This document shows, piece by piece, positions 25,760 to 38,375 of a stretch of 64,000 nucleotides of DNA. Both the position numbers and the translations under genes were made by a program. This stretch comes from Chitinophaga skermanii (GTDB lineage: Bacteria > Bacteroidota > Bacteroidia > Chitinophagales > Chitinophagaceae), in contig NZ_QLLL01000002.1 of assembly GCF_003259335.1 (NCBI RefSeq), forward strand, positions 62,001 through 126,000. Reading direction: 5' to 3'. Position 1 is the stretch's first letter; every line of letters starts with the position of its first letter. Below the pieces are notes generated by a model. The model worked only from the letters and a program-made list of their open reading frames with translations, searched no databases and had not been told where the DNA came from.

Positions 25760-26803
25760 ATGCGCGAAGGAAAAGAACTCATCTTGGCAACTAAACCATA
25801 TGCCAGCGAAAACCGCTCCAGTAGTTGGAAACATCTTTGGATTACCCTTGTATTACTGGTAGCCGCTTTATCAGCCACCCTATTATTACCTTTTTTTGTA
25901 GCTAAACTGGCTGCCAGCATCCTATCAGGCTTGCTCGTAGTAAGAATGTTCGTTATTTACCACGACCATCAACACCATACCATTTTACAAAACTCTGTAT
26001 TGGCAGAAGGTATTATGACCATCTTCGGGTTATATATCCTAGCCCCTACCTCTATTTGGAAACGTTCACACGATTATCACCATAAACATAATTCTAAATT
26101 ATTTAGTGCTAGCATTGGCTCGTATCCCATTGCTACGCGCCAAAAGTTTGAGCAAATGAGTGGCAAGGAAAGAAGGGCTTATCTTTTTACCCGTCACCCA
26201 TTAACGATATTAGCAGGGTACTTGTCGATGTTTATGATTGGCATGTGCTTACAGTCGTTCACGAGCAGTCCAAAGAAACACTGGGATAGCTTATTGGCGT
26301 TGATCTTGCATATTGGCGGTAGCGCTGCTGTGATCATCTTTTTAGGCTGGCAGGCTTGGGCTTTATTTATCGTTATTCCGTTTACGATTGCTTGTGGTAT
26401 TGGGGCGTACTTGTTCTATGCGCAGCATAACTTCCCGGGAGTAACGTTTAAGGAGAATGAAGATTGGTGTTACCATGATGCTGCCTTGTTATCGTCGAGC
26501 TACATGTTAATGTCGCCGATGATGAACTGGTTTACGGCGAACATTGGTTACCACCATATTCATCATTTGAATGCCCGCATCCCGTTCTATAAGCTGCCAC
26601 AAGTAATGGCGGAAATACCGGAGTTACAAACCGCTAAAACTACAAGCCTTGGTATTAAAGACATCATTGCTTGTTGCAAACTGAAGATTTGGGATTCCCA
26701 ACTACAACGCATGATTACCTTGCGTGAAGCAGCAGCATTAAGAGGTACACCATGTACCCCGGCTAAGCCTGTTTACGCGGTGGTTACATCGAAAGTAATG
26801 TAA
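25760..26803 (+). CDS. Fatty acid desaturase family membrane protein
   Basis: 347 residues from the ATG at 25760. It has several membrane helices and the three histidine boxes of non-heme di-iron desaturases: YHDHQHH (68-73), HDYHHKHN (104-110) and GYHHIHH near residue 286. It probably introduces double bonds into acyl chains of membrane lipids, requiring ferredoxin or a similar electron donor not encoded here. It lies 57 bases after the acyltransferase gene on the same strand and is followed by a terminator, so the two are likely an operon. Hydroxylase or carotenoid-type activities are possible in this superfamily. Confidence 0.88.
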   Translation: MREGKELILATKPYASENRSSSWKHLWITLVLLVAALSATLLLPFFVAKLAASILSGLLVVRMFVIYHDHQHHTILQNSVLAEGIMTIFGLYILAPTSIWKRSHDYHHKHNSKLFSASIGSYPIATRQKFEQMSGKERRAYLFTRHPLTILAGYLSMFMIGMCLQSFTSSPKKHWDSLLALILHIGGSAAVIIFLGWQAWALFIVIPFTIACGIGAYLFYAQHNFPGVTFKENEDWCYHDAALLSSSYMLMSPMMNWFTANIGYHHIHHLNARIPFYKLPQVMAEIPELQTAKTTSLGIKDIIACCKLKIWDSQLQRMITLREAAALRGTPCTPAKPVYAVVTSKVM

Positions 26804-26827
26804 GAGAACATAACAACATATTGCAAA

Positions 26828-26859
26828 AGGATCACCTGGTAACGGGTGATCCTTTTTTA
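26828..26859 (+). terminator. Terminator after the desaturase gene
   Basis: AGGATCACC pairs with GGTGATCCT around an 8-nt loop, followed by TTTTTTA. It is 24 bases after the stop codon. Confidence 0.9.
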
Positions 26860-26873
26860 TTTGTAGTGCTTGC

Positions 26874-27752
26874 TTACTGGGTTGTATGCGTTACTTCGGT
26901 AATAGCGGTGCTTTGGCTGCTGGCGGTATCGGGATTATTGGTACCTGTGGGTGCTACCACATAAGCCGTGTTACTTACTTTACCTGTTCCACTGGTAGTA
27001 CCCTTCAAGAGTAACACCACCTTCGCTTGGGCAGGAAAGGTGCCGATATTGGCTTGCAACGCATTCCCCTTGTTAGAGAAGCTAATATTACTGACCCCTG
27101 CTGTAGCGGAAGACACTTCAAATACCGGTGATACTAGCACGCTAGGCACGGTATCAATTACCACGGTACCATTCGCAAATGAAGGCCCGCCATTCACAAT
27201 CTCTAATTTATAGCTAAGGGTACTTCCTTCCGTAACTGTAAGTGGTGCCGTGTTTACAATGGCTAGTGCTGCTACAGCCGATACATTAATAGCATAAGCA
27301 GTACTGGTAGGCGAATTCCCAGGTATGCCTACCTGCACTAGGTTCTGCGTAGCGCCTAATGTCGCCGATTGGCTCACTGTAGCTGTCACCGAAATTTGCA
27401 CGCCACTGTAATTACTCACCGGCAAGTTGGCTTGCAAGGAAACATTCCCCGTTCCGCTCGTATTCCCAATGATTACCGTACCCGGGTAAGCACTTGCCTT
27501 CCATGTGATGTTCTCGAAGCCTGCCGGGAATAGATCTGTTATCAATGCCCCGGCAACGGCAGATGGGCCTAGGTTATTCACGTAAATAGTATAGGAAACC
27601 ACTTCCCCACGGGCTACCGATACAGGCCCATTGGTATTTACTTGGAAGGCCCAACGATGGGTCGTAGATGCAATGCCTATGGTTGATTGTATGATGCATA
27701 GGAAGAATGCTACGCATACTGTAAACGCTTGGGAGCGCATTAGCTTAAACAT
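26874..27752 (-). CDS. Secreted DUF11-repeat protein
   Basis: 292 residues. A signal peptide (to about GIAST) is followed by two DUF11-type Ig-like repeats. The first (~38-160) has ARGEVVSYTIYVNNLGPSAVAGALITDLFPAGF. The second (~165-275) has TVTEGSTLSYKLEIVNGGPSFANGTVVIDTVPS. The protein is rich in Thr, Ser and Val and stops at THTTQ. It lacks the C-terminal sorting domain usually found on long Bacteroidota DUF11 proteins, so it may be a truncated descendant or a small periplasmic or surface adhesin-like protein. No partner gene is evident. Confidence 0.75.
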   Translation of the reverse strand: MFKLMRSQAFTVCVAFFLCIIQSTIGIASTTHRWAFQVNTNGPVSVARGEVVSYTIYVNNLGPSAVAGALITDLFPAGFENITWKASAYPGTVIIGNTSGTGNVSLQANLPVSNYSGVQISVTATVSQSATLGATQNLVQVGIPGNSPTSTAYAINVSAVAALAIVNTAPLTVTEGSTLSYKLEIVNGGPSFANGTVVIDTVPSVLVSPVFEVSSATAGVSNISFSNKGNALQANIGTFPAQAKVVLLLKGTTSGTGKVSNTAYVVAPTGTNNPDTASSQSTAITEVTHTTQ

Positions 27753-27850
27753 GCTGTAAACGTTTTTGAGGTTACTGTAGATAGAAAATTAGCTACAATA
27801 ACAGCGCAGGCGTTTTGAATGTTTATTTGGGTGTTGGCACACATGGTGCA

Positions 27851-27882
27851 TAAAAAAAGCTGCCTACATGATGTAGGCAGCT
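27851..27882 (-). terminator. Terminator of the GH38 gene
   Basis: AGCTGCCTACAT pairs perfectly with ATGTAGGCAGCT (12 bp, 1-nt centre, so the loop opens a few pairs), followed on the minus strand by TTTTTTTA. It is 25 bases after the GH38 stop. Confidence 0.88.
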
Positions 27883-27906
27883 CTCCTTGTATAAATGAAG
27901 CAAGAT

Positions 27907-30900
27907 TTATTTCATGACCACTTCTTTCACTTCAAATGCTTGGAACGACAAGCTTGATGTACCGTTCCCCCTGGATATAAGGTCTGTATCCTGGGCAACA
28001 GCTAAAGGATTAAATAAGCGAACAACAAGTTGACCACCCGGTTGCGGTGTAATACTTGTTATAACTACATGATGATTAGATAATGTACATAATGGCAATG
28101 TAGCTTTCAAGGTAGCTTTAGCTGGGAATGCGATCAACGGTTGCATAAACTCCATAGCCGCCTTCTCTTGCTCTTCATTGGCAATACCATTATGTGGACG
28201 TAAGGCATAATGGAAAACACTATTTCCTTCTTGGCTGGCTTTATAATTCGTATGCCAATAGTTATTCATTACATAACTAAACCATTGCGCAGTTGGAGCT
28301 GCGGTTGTTTTCCATTCTTTATGCTGTTGGTTAATCACTAACCTTTCATCTACCATACCCGGCGACATCATAAATGGTTCAATCATCATTAACTGCACGC
28401 CACGTTTCTCACCAGATGCATCAAGCCAACGACGTGTACTAATAAAATCACGGTTCGAGCCCGGTAATTGGTCTTCCAAATAACGTAATGTGCCATACCC
28501 CGCATCTGTAGTAACTTTATTCATTGTTTGAACAAAAGGGAATGAGAAATACATGGCTTCTTTCGTAGTAGTGGGCGACTTCTCCAACATATTCTCAATG
28601 GTTACTTTGTCGTCATTAGCTACCATAGTAATTACGCGTACTAACTTTTGCGTGCCGGGTGCTGATGATTGAATTCGCACCACGCACCTATAAGGCCCTA
28701 CTTCCTCGACTATAACTTCCGGGGCGGCATTTGTAACCGCTTGCGTAGGATCCATACCTGGCACATACCAATATCCATTTAAGCCTTGTTCTCTGAATGA
28801 AGCTGCATAATTCACCCCATCTTTCTCTAACGTGGTAATAGAACCATTCATTGAATTCCATATAACATTCACTTTTCCATTTGATATAGCTGTTTTGGTA
28901 ATGGTGAATGGAGATGGATGTACTTTAACCGGCGTATTTTGTAAGGTATAAATTGTTGTACTTAAGGGTGGCAAGTTCTCTGCAATAAACAAATAACTAC
29001 CATCTTTCAATTGCTGCAATGGGTATACTTTTCCTTTACTATCTGCTATGCTTTTAACAGGTGCTTTAGAAGAAAAAATAACTTGGCCATTGCGGGTCCA
29101 CGACAAGGTATTCACTACTGCAATAGACGTTGATGACGAATCGGTGAGTGGATCTAATACAGCTACTTTAAGTGCAGCTGTTTGTTGTTCCCCAGCTAAC
29201 ATAAAGTCTTTTTTAATACGCCATTGTTCGGTTACGAAAGGAATACCCGGCTGCGTTATACTATTATGCGCTCCCCAAGTATGCTCGTGGAACATCAGTA
29301 CATTCCGCCAAGCTTCATAGAAAGCTTGCGGGTTGTATTTACCTGGGTTCAGTACAGAGTATAGCGTTGTTATTTGTTGTAATTGTAAACTACTTACACG
29401 GTTAGCGCCTTCTTCTGTAGCTGTTGATGCCGCGCCATCTTCCCAATACGGCGTTATATCTCCTTTCACAACTGGAATATCTTTGCCATAACGTGCAGCA
29501 AAGGCTTCGAACATTTTATCGGCCGAGTTGAGTACTATTGTAGGAGAGGCATATTTCTCATTCCACTGTTTTACGAAGTCGGAGATGGTACTGTCTAAAG
29601 GGGCGTTATCGGCCACTACATTATAGCGCCATTGTACCATTTCGTAAGGGTATTTATGGGCGGCTAAGTCGTTCAAGTATTCCGCGATGCGTTTTGGTCC
29701 ATTCTGGAAAATGGCGCCCGGCGCATTGCCATGCCACGAGGAATATCCCTTCCCGCCTGTCCAGAATAATACTTTTTCTTGGCCAGAGGGCGATTGCCAC
29801 CATACAGGTTTATCACCCCACTCTTTCACGAAATGACCAACACGGTCGCCACGGTACGGATGGTTATTACCCAAGTAATTCGGGCCGCTGGAGAAGTACT
29901 TTACGCCTCCTTTGGAAAGGCCAGTAACGGTTGTCCATGCAAAGCCCGGCACATCGGAAATCATGGCGCTTTCTATTTTAATACCGTATTTCTTGCGTAA
30001 CACTTCCGCGTAATCGGTATAATGGAAGATTTCTTCCGGCATACTTAACCCTGTAAGGATATTCGCATACAAAGCCGACAAGCAAATGCGACCGCTTTTA
30101 ACGGCTTGTACAAACTGCTGTTCTTCCGTTGGCGTAGCTTCTTTTAAAAAATTCTCTACTGCCCATAAAGATTCTACGTTCCAAGTGAACTTCGCTTCTT
30201 CGGGATAGTTTTTTGTTTTCTCTACTAACCGAATGGCATCACGGATATTCTTCGTGTGAATGCGTGCCACCTCTGGTTGTAAATGGGAGTACCCAATATC
30301 GGTATGCGAATGATGGATGAAATGGATTTCTCTTTTGATTACCGGTTGCATGGTAAGGTTACCATCAAACAACACTTTATCGGCATACTTCGCCACAACG
30401 GCTATGTTGCGGGTTGCTTGTACCGCCGGTACAGCTATTTCAAAAGAATTCATACCATCTTTTACCTCGAATTGATGTTGTTGTGTTTTGTCGATGGTAA
30501 CTGAAAGTGATTCATTTTTACCAAAATGTAATACATTCATCACCACGGCTTGGCGACCATTTTTTAATAAAAATGGATAAGCGGCAAGCTCTGCTTTTTC
30601 TTCAAATGTATACTTCGACGTCATGAACCAATCGTTGCTTTGTTGCGCTTGACCAATGAGCATCAACCGTTGTTTTGCACCGGGTTTAATTCGTGCTAGG
30701 GGTACACGTAAGTACGCAATACCATGGGCATCATTGGCGCCATCGGTTCTTACTTGAACAAATGCGATGGTGGTACTATCGGCATTGGAAAAGCGCCAAG
30801 TGGGCTTTTTATTACCTTGTTCCGTTGTAATCGTCACTACTTTTTCACCATTCAAATACAAATCGAAATGCCTGTTCCCGCTATTGGTGCCCGTAGAATG

Positions 30901-31170
30901 CGACGCTAGCCAGCGGAAGTAAACGTATTTATCTTTTGTATTAGCAGGAACGGGAGCCGTTTCCCATTCAATGGTCTTGCGTCCATCGGTGGCTCTTGTG
31001 AGCAGCGATTGGTTTACAAAATCCGGGTAGGCAGAATGATAGGTTAATGTTTCGCCTTGTAGATCATTTTGGTAGCCCGACAACCATTTCGTTTGTTGGC
31101 CGAACGGGGATTGCCCCTTGGCTATGTGTAGCGCGCAAGCTAACAAGCCTAATAACAGGAATTTCTTCAT
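27907..31170 (-). CDS. Alpha-mannosidase-like glycoside hydrolase, GH38
   Basis: 1087 residues with a signal peptide (to ~GQS). The N-terminal ~270 residues look like a beta-sandwich (VYFRWLASHSTG, NRHFDLYLNGEKVV). The GH38 catalytic domain follows: HSHTDIGY with the HxHxD zinc ligands (His287, His289, Asp291), the predicted nucleophile Asp406 in SDVPGF, FTWNVESLWAVE and MFHEHTWGAHNS. The beta-rich C-terminal GH38 domain completes it. It should cleave alpha-mannosides in the periplasm. It sits in a locus with a GH2 enzyme and SusCD; the FHEHTWGA variant and N-terminal extension leave the exact linkage open. Confidence 0.9.
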   Translation of the reverse strand: MKKFLLLGLLACALHIAKGQSPFGQQTKWLSGYQNDLQGETLTYHSAYPDFVNQSLLTRATDGRKTIEWETAPVPANTKDKYVYFRWLASHSTGTNSGNRHFDLYLNGEKVVTITTEQGNKKPTWRFSNADSTTIAFVQVRTDGANDAHGIAYLRVPLARIKPGAKQRLMLIGQAQQSNDWFMTSKYTFEEKAELAAYPFLLKNGRQAVVMNVLHFGKNESLSVTIDKTQQHQFEVKDGMNSFEIAVPAVQATRNIAVVAKYADKVLFDGNLTMQPVIKREIHFIHHSHTDIGYSHLQPEVARIHTKNIRDAIRLVEKTKNYPEEAKFTWNVESLWAVENFLKEATPTEEQQFVQAVKSGRICLSALYANILTGLSMPEEIFHYTDYAEVLRKKYGIKIESAMISDVPGFAWTTVTGLSKGGVKYFSSGPNYLGNNHPYRGDRVGHFVKEWGDKPVWWQSPSGQEKVLFWTGGKGYSSWHGNAPGAIFQNGPKRIAEYLNDLAAHKYPYEMVQWRYNVVADNAPLDSTISDFVKQWNEKYASPTIVLNSADKMFEAFAARYGKDIPVVKGDITPYWEDGAASTATEEGANRVSSLQLQQITTLYSVLNPGKYNPQAFYEAWRNVLMFHEHTWGAHNSITQPGIPFVTEQWRIKKDFMLAGEQQTAALKVAVLDPLTDSSSTSIAVVNTLSWTRNGQVIFSSKAPVKSIADSKGKVYPLQQLKDGSYLFIAENLPPLSTTIYTLQNTPVKVHPSPFTITKTAISNGKVNVIWNSMNGSITTLEKDGVNYAASFREQGLNGYWYVPGMDPTQAVTNAAPEVIVEEVGPYRCVVRIQSSAPGTQKLVRVITMVANDDKVTIENMLEKSPTTTKEAMYFSFPFVQTMNKVTTDAGYGTLRYLEDQLPGSNRDFISTRRWLDASGEKRGVQLMMIEPFMMSPGMVDERLVINQQHKEWKTTAAPTAQWFSYVMNNYWHTNYKASQEGNSVFHYALRPHNGIANEEQEKAAMEFMQPLIAFPAKATLKATLPLCTLSNHHVVITSITPQPGGQLVVRLFNPLAVAQDTDLISRGNGTSSLSFQAFEVKEVVMK

Positions 31171-31240
31171 ACGGGAATAATATTATTATGTTGTGCACTG
31201 TCACAACTCGCTATATCAATAGCAAAATACTAGGGTTTTA

Positions 31241-31248
31241 TAAATTTG
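31241..31248 (+). promoter_or_regulatory. Possible -7 element (TAAATTTG) of the ECF sigma gene
   Basis: TAAATTTG matches TAnnTTTG and lies 90 bp upstream of the ATG at 31338. No TTG is present at the usual 19-bp distance, so support is partial. Confidence 0.4.
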
Positions 31249-31337
31249 CTACTTTTACTTTACAAACGGTTCTTTAACAACGCTTTGATAAGCCAACTAT
31301 TTCTATTACCTTTCGATCATTATTCTTCGTTCCGACA

Positions 31338-31907
31338 ATGCAGCTAAAACAGTATACCGACCGTGAGTTGCTCGGCCTTCTTCAAGCCGGCGACCACCAC
31401 GCGTTTAGCGAGCTCTATCGTCGTTATTGGGACAAACTCTTCTACATTGCTGCCAAGAAACTACAAGAAAACGAAGAAGCCGAAAGTATTGTGCAAGACG
31501 TATTTGTAGACCTCTGGCAACGCCGCGAACAACTCAACATCGAAACCTTGGAAGGTTACTTAGTAGTAGCCGTTAAATACCGTATGATCAATTACTTGGC
31601 CAAGCAAGATCGTGCTAAACATTACCGTCAACACTTGGCGCAACAAGTTAGCTTAACGGATTCGTATACAGAAGAATGGATCAGTTTTGAAGACCTGCGC
31701 GAATGGTTAAAGAAAATGGTATCGGGCTTACCTGAAAAATGCCGCATGGCCTACCAATTGCGCGAAGAAGGTTACTCGCAGAAAGAAATCGCTGAGCATA
31801 TGCAGATTTCTGAAAAAACAGTGGAAACGCACATTACCCGTGCACTCAAAACAATACGCACCAGCATTAGCCAACTCTTCTCTTTCCTCGTATCATTATT
31901 ATTATAA
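31338..31907 (+). CDS. ECF sigma factor of the glycan-utilisation locus
   Basis: 189 residues. Region 2 includes HHAFSELYRRYWDKLFYIAAKKLQENEEAESIVQDVFVDLWQRRE. Region 4 includes KKMVSGLPEKCRMAYQLREEGYSQKEIAEHMQISEKTVETHITRALKTIR. This is the Bacteroidota family-1 type, which normally lies directly upstream of fecR and susC. Here it lies between two glycosidase genes of opposite orientation, and the only FecR without a neighbouring sigma is 10 kb away at 41926-43047. I infer that these two are partners. A hydrophobic C-terminal tail (LFSFLVSLLL) is present, as in many of these sigmas. Confidence 0.9.
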   Translation: MQLKQYTDRELLGLLQAGDHHAFSELYRRYWDKLFYIAAKKLQENEEAESIVQDVFVDLWQRREQLNIETLEGYLVVAVKYRMINYLAKQDRAKHYRQHLAQQVSLTDSYTEEWISFEDLREWLKKMVSGLPEKCRMAYQLREEGYSQKEIAEHMQISEKTVETHITRALKTIRTSISQLFSFLVSLLL

Positions 31908-31947
31908 AAAAAGGGATGGAAGACAAGCACTAGGCCCGCCTTCCATC
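31906..31947 (-). terminator. Terminator of the GH2 gene
   Basis: GATGGAAG and CTTCCATC form an 8-bp stem with a 17-nt loop, followed on the minus strand by CCTTTTTTTA. It is 10 bases after the GH2 stop and overlaps the end of the convergent sigma gene's transcript. Confidence 0.75.
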
Positions 31948-31956
31948 ATGGGATTA

Positions 31957-35604
<3,648 letters not shown>

Positions 35605-36576
35605 CTAAAAAGCCCCCAACTCTGCGAGATGCGTGTATTCTACGTTGCCGAAATTACTGAGCACGGTTACTTTGAAGTAACGACCTTCCGGGAAGGAGGT
35701 TACAAAGAAGCGTTGCGCTGTATTGATATTTTGCAAGGTGAATGTTCCGGCACTTGTCCATGTAATATTATTGTCGCTTACTTCTAATAGTACGTTATTG
35801 GGCTTGCCGTTGTTTGTGCTTTGCCTACCTGTGAACACTAAGCCATGAATGACCTTCTTCTCGCCCATGTCTACACTAATCCAATGCGGCGGCGTACCAA
35901 AACCACCGTCCCACTTTGTATGCCAGAAGGTAGATGTTTTACCATCGATGGTATGCTTACCTAAACCACCATTCTCTTCCCCTTCTGCCGGTTCTTCCGA
36001 TGATACACCCGCGATTGTCCAGTTGGCACGGTTGTAATCGGTAAAGTCGGAGAAGTTGAGCGAAGCACGTACGATGTAATAGGCTGTTTGTAAAGCAGTA
36101 TTCAACTTCACATTGTTGCTTACTTGTTTAATAGAAACAGCTAAGAGGTAATCTTTAAACAAGACCATCCCTTTGTTTGGGTTGACTTTGATGGCCAGCG
36201 GGGCGGTTGATACACCTCCTTTTGGAATGACAGCGGAAAGAGATTCCAAGGAATAACAAGCCGCGGGTAATTGCGGGTAACTGGTACCATACTGCGTGTT
36301 ATAAGCTGTTACTTTAGCGGTATCGTTGATAAACTCTACGTTTATGTCGTGCGACAATTGTTCGAAGCCACCATAGCTTGCACCGTAAGTAATTGTGTAG
36401 GTGGTATCGGCCATGCGCAACACGGGCATGTTCATGTTTCTTGCGGCTGCCGCCATATACACTTGGCTGGAGCTGGCCACTTGATCTTCTTTCGGAATAT
36501 TGATCTTCTCGCAGCTTGTAGTCCACCCAAGCGTGATGGTAGCTAAAAGCACACGTGATATATATGTTAGTTTCAT
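35605..36576 (-). CDS. DUF1735-discoidin surface glycan-binding lipoprotein
   Basis: 323 residues with a lipoprotein signal ending in TLGWTTSC. Residues ~40-165 are a DUF1735 (BT_3987-type) domain (VEFINDTAKVTAYNTQYGTSYPQLPAACYSLES, TAPLAIKVNP). Residues ~180-323 are an F5/8 type C (discoidin) domain (HTIDGKTSTFWHTKWDGGFGTPPHWISVDMGEKKVIHGLVFTGR). Such proteins bind host or environmental glycans at the cell surface next to SusD. It is the third gene of the SusC-SusD-binding protein-GH2 series on the minus strand. Confidence 0.9.
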   Translation of the reverse strand: MKLTYISRVLLATITLGWTTSCEKINIPKEDQVASSSQVYMAAAARNMNMPVLRMADTTYTITYGASYGGFEQLSHDINVEFINDTAKVTAYNTQYGTSYPQLPAACYSLESLSAVIPKGGVSTAPLAIKVNPNKGMVLFKDYLLAVSIKQVSNNVKLNTALQTAYYIVRASLNFSDFTDYNRANWTIAGVSSEEPAEGEENGGLGKHTIDGKTSTFWHTKWDGGFGTPPHWISVDMGEKKVIHGLVFTGRQSTNNGKPNNVLLEVSDNNITWTSAGTFTLQNINTAQRFFVTSFPEGRYFKVTVLSNFGNVEYTHLAELGAF

Positions 36577-36608
36577 GATTTGGAATGATAAGGTTTTGAA
36601 TGCGAATA

Positions 36609-38357
36609 TTAGTAACCTGGGTTCTGTACGAGTTTCAAGCCACGGTCAATTTCGAATTGCGATAAAGGGAACCAGTAATAGGCATCTCTCCATGCACGGC
36701 TATCGGCCACCACGCGTTGATAGAATTCAGTGCCATCTTTATTGACGTTCATACCATGTAAATCCTTCATGATAGATTTTACAATTTTCCATCTTCTAAC
36801 ATCGAACCAGCGATGACATTCATACGCTAATTCAATTCTTCTTTCTGCACGAATAGCGGCAATTAAATCAGCACCACTTACAGCAGGTACTTCCCCGCCA
36901 CCGTATTGTGGAATGCCCGCGCGTTTACGAATTAGGTTGAGGTACTTCAATGCTTCTGCATCATTACCACCATACTCTGCCAAGGCTTCGGCATAGTTGA
37001 GGTAGATTTCACCCAAACGCGCCAACACGTACGGGCGATTATTGCTAATACCTGCCAACCTATTGGTTTCCGGCGATACATTCTTCACTACTAAATACCC
37101 CGTATGCGAATAATCTTCGCCACCATTTTTCTTACCGTCTTTTCCCGAGTAAGTTAAATCTACCGTAATAGAATCTTGCGTAATGGAACCGCCTTTGTAA
37201 CGTGCACCGTTGTATAAAATGGAGGCATAGAAACGCGGTTCACGGTTGATGTACATATTGTATACACCATTGGTAAAGCCTGTTTCGGAATACAATGGCG
37301 ACTTAGAAATTGGCAAGCCATCTTTCATAAAGTACGCATCAACCATTTCTTGTACGGGTGAAATACCGTTCCAACCACCGGCAGAACGTAACGAACAGTT
37401 GTAGTCCCAGTTCCAGAGATCATTGTCTTTGCGTACAAAAATGGATTCATCATTCCAAGGCACTAAATGAATACCACGGTACGATTTCACCGGGTCGCCG
37501 GAAGGATCTTCATACAGTTTATAAATATTAAGATCAATCACTGCTTTCGCTGCATCCGCAGCTTTCTTCCAACGTTCACGGTCGGCAGCTTGCGATATGA
37601 AAGGCTTGCCTTCTGTGCTAACAAAAGATGCGAAGTCGGGATTACCATTATATTCAGGGCTGGCAGCATATAATAATACGCGCGATTTAATTGCCAAGGC
37701 AGCACCTTTGGTGGCACGACCAAAATCGCGGTCGGTCGCCGGTGTTAATGGTAAAACGGTGGCTGCTTTATCGAGTTCTGCTACAATATAATCAACACAT
37801 TCATCGAAGGTATTGCGGGGTAACATCATGTCAATGGATGGCGCATCGGCCGGCAGTTCTGTATCGCCAATTAATACGGCTGGGCCATATTGGCGGATAA
37901 TCATGAAATAAAAATAGGCGCGTAAGAAGCGGGCTTCGGCTTTGTATTGATCGATTAACTTTTGACCATCGAGGGCTAACATTTCTTTGTTACCGTCGAT
38001 GTGGTTAATGAAGTACGTGGCCGAACGGATGCCGTTGTAATATGATTGCCAAGTATAAAATGGCGACGTACCCGGGCTGAAGTTACCTACGTTTACTTGG
38101 TAGATTGTCCATTTGGCCCAAGCCACGTTTATTTCATCCACGTTGCCCGTCCACGGGTTACCGTTCCACTGGTCGCTTTCATCGCGTACATAATTGTATA
38201 CATTGGCTAAATATTCTTCGGAAGGCTTTTTCTTTTGAAACACCTCCTCGATGGTTTGCCTATCGTTCGGCACTTGGTCCAAGAATTTGGAGCAAGCGGT
38301 TAGCATCGCGAACACTAAAAAGATGCTGGTATATGAAATGATATGATACTTTCTCAT
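36609..38357 (-). CDS. susD: SusD/RagB family lipoprotein
   Basis: 582 residues with a lipoprotein signal (MRKYHIISYTSIFLVFAMLTAC). It has SusD landmarks: AEARFLRAYFYFMIIRQYGP, LGEIYLNYAEALAEYGGNDAEALKYLNLIRKRAG, ERRIELAYECHRWFDVRRWK and the C-terminal WFPLSQFEIDRG. It captures glycan for the SusC porin encoded 18 bases upstream. Confidence 0.95.
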   Translation of the reverse strand: MRKYHIISYTSIFLVFAMLTACSKFLDQVPNDRQTIEEVFQKKKPSEEYLANVYNYVRDESDQWNGNPWTGNVDEINVAWAKWTIYQVNVGNFSPGTSPFYTWQSYYNGIRSATYFINHIDGNKEMLALDGQKLIDQYKAEARFLRAYFYFMIIRQYGPAVLIGDTELPADAPSIDMMLPRNTFDECVDYIVAELDKAATVLPLTPATDRDFGRATKGAALAIKSRVLLYAASPEYNGNPDFASFVSTEGKPFISQAADRERWKKAADAAKAVIDLNIYKLYEDPSGDPVKSYRGIHLVPWNDESIFVRKDNDLWNWDYNCSLRSAGGWNGISPVQEMVDAYFMKDGLPISKSPLYSETGFTNGVYNMYINREPRFYASILYNGARYKGGSITQDSITVDLTYSGKDGKKNGGEDYSHTGYLVVKNVSPETNRLAGISNNRPYVLARLGEIYLNYAEALAEYGGNDAEALKYLNLIRKRAGIPQYGGGEVPAVSGADLIAAIRAERRIELAYECHRWFDVRRWKIVKSIMKDLHGMNVNKDGTEFYQRVVADSRAWRDAYYWFPLSQFEIDRGLKLVQNPGY

Positions 38358-38375
38358 GTGCAAAAGGCTTAATTG